Part shown: one piece after another, positions 29,863 through 35,971 of the stretch | Numbering within the stretch: position 1 is the first letter of the stretch | Layout: every line of letters begins with the position of its first letter | Assembly (NCBI GenBank): GCA_902775985.1 | Contig: CACYOR010000034.1 | Coordinates: forward strand, 1 to 35,971 | Length of the DNA stretch: 35,971 nucleotides | Direction of reading: 5' to 3' | Origin: Oscillospiraceae bacterium | Lineage (GTDB): Bacteria > Bacillota > Clostridia > Oscillospirales > Oscillospiraceae | Position numbers and translations under genes: made by a program | The notes under the pieces: model-generated | Databases searched by the model: none | The model's input: the letters and a program-made list of their open reading frames with translations, nothing else | Told to the model about the DNA's origin: nothing

Positions 29863-30578
29863 CATGTTCGATGGTAGATGCGGCAAAATTCCGCGCTCTC
29901 CCCTCCCCCGGCCTCGGCCAGGATCAGCGGCGCCTCCAGGGACAGGCCGGGCTTTCCGCCCCGGCGGCCCTCGGCCAGGATCAGGCTCGGGGCGCGCTCC
30001 GGCCGCTGGCACACGGTGCGCAGCCGTTTCGGCTCCAGGCCCTGGGCCGTCATGGTACACAGCAGCTCGCTCAGCCGCTCCGGCTTGTGGACGAGGAAGA
30101 AGCGCCCGCCGGTGGGCAGGAGCCAGGCCGCCGCCCGGCAGAGCTCCTCGAGGCTGCATTCCGTCTCGCCCCGGGCCCGGGCCCGGGCAGGATCGGGCGA
30201 GAGGCGGCCGCTGCCCGGCGGATAGTACGGGGGATTGGCAATCACGAAGTCGAAGCTGGCCGCGGGGAAGAGCCCTCGCACCTCCCGGATATCCCCGGTC
30301 AGGATCCGGCTGCGCTCCGTGAGGGCGTTGACGCGCATGTTTTCCCGCGCCAGCTCCGCCGCCTCCGCGTCCAGCTCCAGCCCTGTCATGTGCAGCCGCG
30401 GCTCCCGGGTGAGCAGCAGCAGGGCGATCGCCCCGGAGGCACAGCCCAGGTCGATCCCCTTCTCCCCGCCGCGGAGGCGGGCAAAGTCGGCCAGCAGGAC
30501 GGAATCGGTGCTCAGGCGCATGGTCTCGGCCTGGGCAAAGCGCGGGCCGCCGGGCCAGAGTTCGCTAAAATCTGTCAT
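29862..30578 (-). CDS. TrmN6-like tRNA1(Val) adenine-37 N6-methyltransferase
   Basis: 238 residues of the class I SAM-dependent methyltransferase fold. Motif I is DLGCASGAIALLL (about 44-56) and motif IV is NPPYYPP (about 114-120), the active-site signature of N6-adenine methylation. The N-terminal FAQAETMRLSTDSVLLADF is typical of the TrmN6/YfiC family. The enzyme would modify A37 of tRNA-Val. It is convergent with the AbrB-type gene and ends within that gene's terminator T run. The family match is good; substrate identity is by homology only. Confidence 0.85.
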   Translation of the reverse strand: MTDFSELWPGGPRFAQAETMRLSTDSVLLADFARLRGGEKGIDLGCASGAIALLLLTREPRLHMTGLELDAEAAELARENMRVNALTERSRILTGDIREVRGLFPAASFDFVIANPPYYPPGSGRLSPDPARARARGETECSLEELCRAAAWLLPTGGRFFLVHKPERLSELLCTMTAQGLEPKRLRTVCQRPERAPSLILAEGRRGGKPGLSLEAPLILAEAGGGESAEFCRIYHRT

Positions 30579-30589
30579 GGTTTTCCCTC

Positions 30590-30622
30590 AAAATAAGAAA
30601 AGCGGGCGAGGAATCTCGCCCG
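30590..30622 (-). terminator. Terminator of the ferredoxin gene
   Basis: CGGGCGAG (30603-30610) and CTCGCCCG (30615-30622) form the stem. On the minus strand CTTTTCTTATTTT follows. Confidence 0.8.
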
Positions 30623-30641
30623 TTTCTCGGTTTTTTAAGTC

Positions 30642-30812
30642 TTACTCGAGGCTGATTGCCTCGGCAGGACACTGAGCCGCGCAAGCGCCGCACTCCAGGC
30701 ACTTCTCCGGATCGATCTCATAGTGCAGTTCGCCCATATCGATCGCCTCGGCAGGGCACTGAGCTGCGCAGGAGCCGCAGGACAGGCACTCGTCGCTGAT
30801 AACGTAAGCCAT
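30642..30812 (-). CDS. 2[4Fe-4S] ferredoxin
   Basis: A 56-residue protein starting MAYVISDECLSCGSC. It contains two copies of CxxCxxCxxxCP (C9, C12, C15, C19 and C38, C41, C44, C48) in pseudo-twofold arrangement, each followed by AEAI. This is the clostridial-type low-potential electron carrier. The start follows AAGGAGG by seven bases. It has its own promoter and terminator. It is a likely partner for ferredoxin-dependent enzymes in the cell; none is encoded next to it. Confidence 0.97.
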   Translation of the reverse strand: MAYVISDECLSCGSCAAQCPAEAIDMGELHYEIDPEKCLECGACAAQCPAEAISLE

Positions 30813-30865
30813 GATCTTACCTCCTTATAGAATGGAAAATCGGGCCATCCGGCCTTTTCGTCTTC

Positions 30866-30893
30866 ATTGTAACACACATTGCGCAAAAATCAA
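30866..30893 (-). promoter_or_regulatory. Promoter of the ferredoxin gene
   Basis: Minus strand TTGATT (30888-30893) and TACAAT (30866-30871), 16-base spacer, 53 bases before the start codon. I found no clear promoter or CtsR box for the divergent clpC-like gene in the rest of this 269-base gap. Confidence 0.7.
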
Positions 30894-31081
30894 TTACAAA
30901 ATTTAAGCGTCTCTTTTGAGCCGGGAAAAATCTGGTCATAATACTGTTAAGCGCTCCTTTCCGGACAGAAAGCCGCCGAAACGGAGGGAACGGTCTTTTT
31001 CCGCCGCGCCGCCGTTTCGCCGCTTTTGGCACCGGCGGAAGGTGATAATGGGAGAGCGTAAAACGGCTGCGGGAGGTAACG

Positions 31082-33346
31082 ATGAAAAGCAATGAGAAAT
31101 TCACCCAGCGGGCAGAATGGGCGATCGAGCGGGCGCGATCCTGCGCCGGAGAACTGGGCCAGGAGGAGGTGGGCACGGAGCACCTGCTGCTGGGCATCCT
31201 GCAGGAGCGGGAGGGTCTCGGCGCCCGGATCCTGCGGCAGCGCGGGCTGGAGGAGACGACACTGCGCCAGGCGATCCTGCGCTGTCACGGCAGCTCTCTG
31301 CCGCTGCCGCCCCGGCAGAACATGAGCTTTCACGCCCGGCAGGCGGTGGAGCGCTCCATCGTGGAGGCCAATGAGCTGCACCAGGGCTATATCGGCACGG
31401 AGCACCTGCTGCTGGGCATCCTGCGCCAGCCGGACTGCGGCGGCGCCAAACTGCTGGAGTCGCTGGGCCTCTCCCTCAACGACGTGTATACGGACATTCT
31501 GGCCATCTTCGGCAATCCCAGCTCCGGCAGCCGGGCCCAGCCCGGCGCGATCCGCAGCCTGCCCCGGCGCAGCGATACCCGGGTGCTGGACCAGTACAGC
31601 CGCGATCTGACCGAGATGGCCGCGGCCGGGCGCATCGACCCGGTGGTGAGCCGGGGTGAGGAGATCCGCCGTGCGGTGCAGATCCTCTCCCGCCGCAGCA
31701 AGAATAACCCCGTCCTGGTGGGCGAGCCGGGGGTCGGCAAGACTGCTGTGGCCGAGGGCCTGGCCCTCAAGGTGGCCCGGGGCGAAGCGCCGGAGGAGCT
31801 GCGGCAGAAGCGGATCGTCTCGCTGGACATCCCGGCGATGCTGGCCGGCACCAAATACCGGGGCGATTTTGAGGAGAGGGTCAAATCCGTCCTGCGGGAC
31901 GTAAAGCGGGCCGGAGACGTGATCTTGTTCATCGATGAACTGCACACCATCATCGGCGCGGGCAGCGCCGAGGGGGCCATCGACGCGGCCAACATCCTCA
32001 AGCCCGCCCTGGGCCGGGGTGAGATCCAGATCATCGGCGCCACCACGCCGGAGGAATACCGGCGGCACATCGAAAAGGACGCGGCGCTGGAGCGGCGCTT
32101 CCAGCCTGTCACGGTGGCCGAGCCGGGGCGGGAGCAGACCCTGGAGATGCTGCGCTCCCTGCGCCCCGGTCTGGAGGCGCACCACGGCCTGCGCATCAGC
32201 GACGAGGCGCTGGAGGCGGCCTATTCCCTCTCCGTGCGCTACATCGGGGATCGCTTTCTCCCGGATAAGGCCATCGACCTGCTGGACGAGGCGGCCGCCG
32301 GCGTGCATATCAGCGGCGGCCGGGAGGCTCCGGTGGATGCCGCGGACATCGCCCGGGTGGTCTCCCTCTGGACCGGGATTCCGGTCACCGGTCTGGACCG
32401 GAGCGAGAGCGAGCGGCTGCGGCACCTGGAAGAGGAGCTGAAGCAGCGCATCATCGGCCAGGACGAGGCGGTCGCCGCCGTGGCCCGGGCCATCCGGCGC
32501 AGCCGGGTGGGTCTTCGGGATCCCGGGCGGCCGGTGGGCAGCTTTCTGTTTTTAGGCCCCACGGGCGTGGGAAAGACGGAGCTCTGCCGCGCCCTGGCCG
32601 CCACGGTCTACGGCGATGAAAAGGCCGTGATCCGGCTGGACATGTCCGAATATATGGAAAAACACTCGGTCAGCCGTCTGATCGGCTCGCCCCCGGGCTA
32701 CGTGGGCTATGAGGACGGCGGACAGCTGACGGAAAAAGTGCGCCGCCGCCCCTGGTCGGTGGTGCTGTTCGACGAGATCGAAAAGGCCCACGAGGACGTC
32801 TGGGGCATTCTGCTGCAGATCCTGGACGACGGGCACCTGACCGATTCTACCGGCCGCCGCGTGGACTTTCGCAACACCGTGATCGTCATGACCTCCAACG
32901 TGGGGGCCAAGGCGATCACCGAGAGCCGCAGTCCCCTGGGCTTTGCCGACGGCACAGCACAAGGCGACGCCGCCATGCGTGACCAGGTCATGGAGGAGCT
33001 GCGCGCCACCTTCCGGCCGGAATTTCTCAACCGGGTGGACGAGACCATCGTGTTCCACCGCCTGGACCGGAAGGATCTGACGGCGATCACGGAGAATCTG
33101 GTCCGGGAGGTGCAGAAGCGCTTTGAGGCCCTGGGCCTGGGGCTGCAGATTCCCGGGGAGACACTGCGCTTCCTGGCCGATACGGGCAGCGATGAGAAGT
33201 TTGGCGCCCGTCCCCTGCGCCGGGCGGTACAGCACAGTCTGGAGGACCGGGCGGCGGAACTGCTGCTGGAGGGCCGGGCCCGGCCCGGCGACACGCTCTG
33301 TGCCGAACTGCAGGACGGAAATGTGGAGCTTGTCGTCCGGACATGA
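31082..33346 (+). CDS. clpC: ClpC-like AAA+ ATPase lacking the middle domain
   Basis: 754 residues, about 55 fewer than classical ClpC. The N-domain (1-145) has the two Clp repeats, each with TEHLLLGIL (32-40, 106-114). The first ATPase domain has Walker A GEPGVGKT (214-221) and Walker B ILFIDE (281-286). The second has Walker A GPTGVGKT (492-499), Walker B LFDE (562-565) and an LGF tripeptide (619-621) at the ClpP-docking loop. The coiled-coil middle domain normally found before DIARVVSLWTGIPV is replaced by some 20 residues (about 405-422). It would unfold proteins for ClpP. Without the middle domain, MecA/McsB-type control is unlikely. No ctsR or mcsAB is adjacent. It could also be described as ClpA-like. 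Confidence 0.9.
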   Translation: MKSNEKFTQRAEWAIERARSCAGELGQEEVGTEHLLLGILQEREGLGARILRQRGLEETTLRQAILRCHGSSLPLPPRQNMSFHARQAVERSIVEANELHQGYIGTEHLLLGILRQPDCGGAKLLESLGLSLNDVYTDILAIFGNPSSGSRAQPGAIRSLPRRSDTRVLDQYSRDLTEMAAAGRIDPVVSRGEEIRRAVQILSRRSKNNPVLVGEPGVGKTAVAEGLALKVARGEAPEELRQKRIVSLDIPAMLAGTKYRGDFEERVKSVLRDVKRAGDVILFIDELHTIIGAGSAEGAIDAANILKPALGRGEIQIIGATTPEEYRRHIEKDAALERRFQPVTVAEPGREQTLEMLRSLRPGLEAHHGLRISDEALEAAYSLSVRYIGDRFLPDKAIDLLDEAAAGVHISGGREAPVDAADIARVVSLWTGIPVTGLDRSESERLRHLEEELKQRIIGQDEAVAAVARAIRRSRVGLRDPGRPVGSFLFLGPTGVGKTELCRALAATVYGDEKAVIRLDMSEYMEKHSVSRLIGSPPGYVGYEDGGQLTEKVRRRPWSVVLFDEIEKAHEDVWGILLQILDDGHLTDSTGRRVDFRNTVIVMTSNVGAKAITESRSPLGFADGTAQGDAAMRDQVMEELRATFRPEFLNRVDETIVFHRLDRKDLTAITENLVREVQKRFEALGLGLQIPGETLRFLADTGSDEKFGARPLRRAVQHSLEDRAAELLLEGRARPGDTLCAELQDGNVELVVRT

Positions 33347-33382
33347 AAAAAGGAAGTGCGTTCGCACTTCCTTTTTTTCATG
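33342..33382. terminator. Bidirectional terminator between the clpC-like and reductase genes
   Basis: GGAAGTGCG (33352-33360) pairs with CGCACTTCC (33363-33371), extended by A and T runs and CATG on both sides. It overlaps the clpC stop codon. Confidence 0.92.
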
Positions 33383-33394
33383 AAAGAGATGAGA

Positions 33395-35890
33395 TCAGAC
33401 GGCGCGGCCCGCCAGGTTGCCGCTCAGGACGGCCTGCTGAATGTTGTGGGGATCCGCGCAGTCGCCGGCGCAGTGGACCTCAAAGCCTGCACTCTCCAGC
33501 TCCTCGGCCAGCTCGGTATTGGGGACCATGTTGTAGAACTCCACCACGCTGTCCACCGCGACGGTCTTCTCACTGCCGGTATCGGTGATGAACTTCACGC
33601 CGCCGTCCTCGATGCCGAGGACCTCTGCCTGGCTCCAGATCTTGGTGCCTTTGGCCTGCAGATAGGGGACGATGTACTTCTTGAACCAGCCGGACTGGCC
33701 CTTGTCGATGTCGATGGCACTGTCGGAATGGATCATGACCACCTTCTTACCCAGGGTGACCAGGTAGGCCGCGAAGTCGACCGCCTGCACGCCCGCGCCG
33801 AGAATAGCCACGGTATCGCCAAGCTTAGCCTCGGAGCCGAAAGCCTGGGTCGGGGAGAAAACGGGCACGGCGTCCGTACCGCTGAGTTTCTGCTCGCGCT
33901 TGCCGCCGACGGCGACGATCACGGCGTCGGGCTTCTCCTCCTTGACCAGATCGGCGGTCACGGTCTTGAAGAGATGGATGTCCACCTTGTTCTTTTCCAG
34001 CTGATGGCTGATGTAGCGAAGATAATCATCGAAGTGCTCATGGTCGCCTTTGACGCCGCGGGCGAAATGCAGCAGGCCGCCCAGCTTGTCGGAATTGTCA
34101 TAGAGGCTCACGCTGTGGCCACGCTCGGCGGCGACGCGGGCCGCCTCCAGGCCGGCAGGGCCGGCGCCGATGACCATGACCTTGCGCGGCGTCTCCGCGG
34201 GCAGGGGCTTGCCGCCCTCCGGCATGATCTCGGTGAAGGAATGGTTTGTGTTGGGGTTCATGCGGCAGGTAGAGGGATAGCGCTTGCCGGTGCTGTTGCT
34301 GTCGTGGCAGTGCATGCACTTCATGCAGGGAATGACGTCCTCGCGGCGACCCTCCGCCAGCTTCTGCACCATCTCGGGGTCGCAGTTGAGCGGGCGGTTC
34401 ATAAACACGAGATCCAGATCGCCGCGGGCAATGGCGTCGTTGAGGTAATCGGGGCCGACACGCAGATCCATATAGGCCGCGCAGCCCACGGGCACGTCCA
34501 CCACTTCCTTGACAGCCTTGACCATGGGCAGGAAGGAGGCGAAGCCGGAGTGGCTGCCGTCCAGCATACCCTCGAAATGCTGGCTGTAATCAAACTGGGT
34601 GCCGTAGCCGGTCATGCCGTCCACATCCCGGACGATATGCTGCACGTCGGGGGCCCAGATGTTCATCTCCTGACCGGTGGCGCCCACGCGCAGCTGGATC
34701 CAGTCGGCGCCGGCGGCAACCAGGGCCTTGGCGATCTCCTTGGACTCCTCAATGGTGAGGAAGAGCTCATTGTCGCCCAGGTAGAGGTCGTTCTCCTCCA
34801 CGCCGTTGATGAGCGCGCCGACGGGAAAGTCCGCGCCGTTGACCTCTTTGATCTTCTCGATCATGCGGCGGAACAGGCGGGTGCGGTTTTCGATGGACTG
34901 GGGGCCGTACTCGTCCTCGCGCTTGTTGATGCGGCGGGTCAAAAAGCCGTTGAGCGCGTCGGCGCTGGCGCCCTTGATCTCGATGCAGTCGAAGCCCACG
35001 CTCTTGGCGCGCTCGGCGGAGATGCCGACGCGCTCGATATAGGCGTCCAGATCCTCGACAGGCGTCTCGTTGATGACGGAATCGGGCACGGTGGGGGCCA
35101 GGCCGCCAAAGCACATCTGGAAGCCCAGCTTGGCCTTGCCCTCATGGACGATGGAGACCAGCTCCGCCGCGTCGGCCAGCGCCGCGTCCAGATCGTCCAC
35201 CTCCAGGCCGTCGGGCAGGATGCCGTTGTTGCGGATCGCGCCGCCGGCCAGCAGGATCAGGCCGACACCGTTCTGGGACATGGTGCCATAGAGCTCCCGG
35301 AAGGCGGGGTGCTTGCTGCCGTTTACATCCACCCAGGGAGAAGGGCTGCCGGCGGACTTGACAACGCGGTTGTCGATCGTCATGCCGCCCAGCTGGATGG
35401 CCGCGAGAACTTCCGCCAGATCCCCCTCAAAGGAGGTAAAGTCCTCATCCTGGGGATTGAGAACGGTCTTCTCGGCCGCGGGGATCGTCAGCCCCAGGGC
35501 CTGGACCTTGCAGGCGTTCACGCCGTCGCGGATGGCGTTGGAGCAGAGGGAGGCCCCGGTCACGCCGTCCACGCCCTCGGTGGTGCCCGCCTCGACAATG
35601 CGCTCACAGTAGCTGTTCAGGGGATTGGCAAAGGGGGTGAAATAGTCCGCCGTGGAGGTTTTGAGGACCTCATAGCTCACCTCGGTCAGGGCGTTTTCAC
35701 TGAAGCTGCACTTGACCTCGACGGTGGCATAGGGCGTGGTCTGCACACTGGTATAGGTGCCGGGGATGAAGCCGACAGAGGCGCCCTCCGCCTGAGCGGT
35801 GGGGGTACGGAACGCCGCGCCCGCGGCCAGGCCGACGGCGCCGGCCGCCAGGCCCTTGATAAAGCTGCGTCTGGAAATGGAATTGCTCAT
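33395..35890 (-). CDS. Tat-exported flavin reductase: FMN-attachment domain, OYE-type barrel and FAD/NAD(P) domain
   Basis: 831 residues. A Tat signal (SRRSFIKGLAAG at 5-16, then hydrophobic, ending near AQA-E) exports a folded protein. An FMN-binding domain (about 40-130) has DGVTGAS (108-114), the site where ApbE links FMN covalently. Next comes an Old Yellow Enzyme-type barrel (about 145-510), then the cysteines C522, C525, C528 and C542 for a 4Fe-4S cluster, and FAD/NAD(P) folds with GAGPAG (575-580) and GAG (698-700), as in 2,4-dienoyl-CoA reductase. Such domain sets occur in extracellular respiratory reductases fed by membrane electron carriers. The OYE segment that usually reads H-x-A-N/H-G-Y is K306-G-A-S309-A-D311, so the canonical substrate-anchoring residues are missing. 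The ribosome site is AAGGAGG. Upstream bases to 35971 hold no clear promoter. Confidence 0.88.
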   Translation of the reverse strand: MSNSISRRSFIKGLAAGAVGLAAGAAFRTPTAQAEGASVGFIPGTYTSVQTTPYATVEVKCSFSENALTEVSYEVLKTSTADYFTPFANPLNSYCERIVEAGTTEGVDGVTGASLCSNAIRDGVNACKVQALGLTIPAAEKTVLNPQDEDFTSFEGDLAEVLAAIQLGGMTIDNRVVKSAGSPSPWVDVNGSKHPAFRELYGTMSQNGVGLILLAGGAIRNNGILPDGLEVDDLDAALADAAELVSIVHEGKAKLGFQMCFGGLAPTVPDSVINETPVEDLDAYIERVGISAERAKSVGFDCIEIKGASADALNGFLTRRINKREDEYGPQSIENRTRLFRRMIEKIKEVNGADFPVGALINGVEENDLYLGDNELFLTIEESKEIAKALVAAGADWIQLRVGATGQEMNIWAPDVQHIVRDVDGMTGYGTQFDYSQHFEGMLDGSHSGFASFLPMVKAVKEVVDVPVGCAAYMDLRVGPDYLNDAIARGDLDLVFMNRPLNCDPEMVQKLAEGRREDVIPCMKCMHCHDSNSTGKRYPSTCRMNPNTNHSFTEIMPEGGKPLPAETPRKVMVIGAGPAGLEAARVAAERGHSVSLYDNSDKLGGLLHFARGVKGDHEHFDDYLRYISHQLEKNKVDIHLFKTVTADLVKEEKPDAVIVAVGGKREQKLSGTDAVPVFSPTQAFGSEAKLGDTVAILGAGVQAVDFAAYLVTLGKKVVMIHSDSAIDIDKGQSGWFKKYIVPYLQAKGTKIWSQAEVLGIEDGGVKFITDTGSEKTVAVDSVVEFYNMVPNTELAEELESAGFEVHCAGDCADPHNIQQAVLSGNLAGRAV

Positions 35891-35971
35891 AATGAATCCT
35901 CCTTTTCGTATCCTGGTTTTTGCGTTTTCGCTGACATAAGTTTAACACAGTTGTTGGGCTTCGCGGTTTAA

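Noticed and set aside
30900..31080. A CtsR operator upstream of the clpC-like gene
   Set aside because: I looked for the GGTCAAA direct repeat on both strands and found none. One TTGAGC with a poor -10 (TAATAC) was too weak to list as a promoter.
33356..35971. A long plus-strand open frame opposite the Tat-exported reductase
   Set aside because: Same antisense artefact; the minus strand has clear domains, a Tat signal and a ribosome site.

Overview
The window is GC-rich, gene-dense DNA that looks like a chromosome segment from a spore-forming anaerobe of the Clostridia. The evidence is the spore maturation pair spmA/spmB, an AbrB-type regulator, an 8Fe ferredoxin, an Fe-S flavoprotein and strong AGGAGG ribosome sites throughout. 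GC level and gene content suggest the Oscillospiraceae (Oscillibacter/Dysosmobacter-like); that placement is inference. No rRNA, tRNA, CRISPR array, transposase or phage gene was seen.

Layout. 1-1739: end of a methionine-type ABC permease (metI) and a substrate-binding protein made of two nearly identical MetQ domains. 1775-3874: a decayed stretch with an SMR/Gdx remnant, tcdA, a broken JAMM peptidase and a YcxB-like membrane protein. 4044-7403: a first TRAP operon (dctP-dctQ-dctM) with a consensus promoter and a structured leader. 7437-11133: an Fe-S flavoprotein, a membrane-protein remnant, an iron alcohol dehydrogenase and a C69 dipeptidase. 11186-16109: proS divergent from an HAAS-like membrane gene pair, then ohrR and a GtrII-like membrane protein.

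16227-26576 is a coherent uronate utilisation locus, almost all on the minus strand: lacI-type regulator, second TRAP transporter (lipoprotein DctP, DctQ, DctM), kduI, kdgA (with a VOC-like tail), kdgK, kduD and a zinc alcohol dehydrogenase. Uptake by TRAP would feed KduI, KduD, KdgK and KdgA to give pyruvate and glyceraldehyde-3-phosphate. Two things disturb it: kduD is frameshifted by a perfect 41-bp tandem duplication, and an unrecognised 226-codon gene with its own promoter runs the other way between kdgA and kduI.

26710-35971: a DivIVA-like protein, a YitT protein, spmA-spmB, an AbrB regulator with a four-cysteine tail, a TrmN6-like methyltransferase, a 56-residue ferredoxin, a ClpC-like ATPase lacking its middle domain, and a Tat-exported flavoprotein. 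This last protein joins an FMN-attachment domain to an Old Yellow Enzyme-type barrel and a pyridine-nucleotide module. Its barrel lacks all three usual OYE active-site residues, which makes it the strongest candidate here for undescribed biochemistry.
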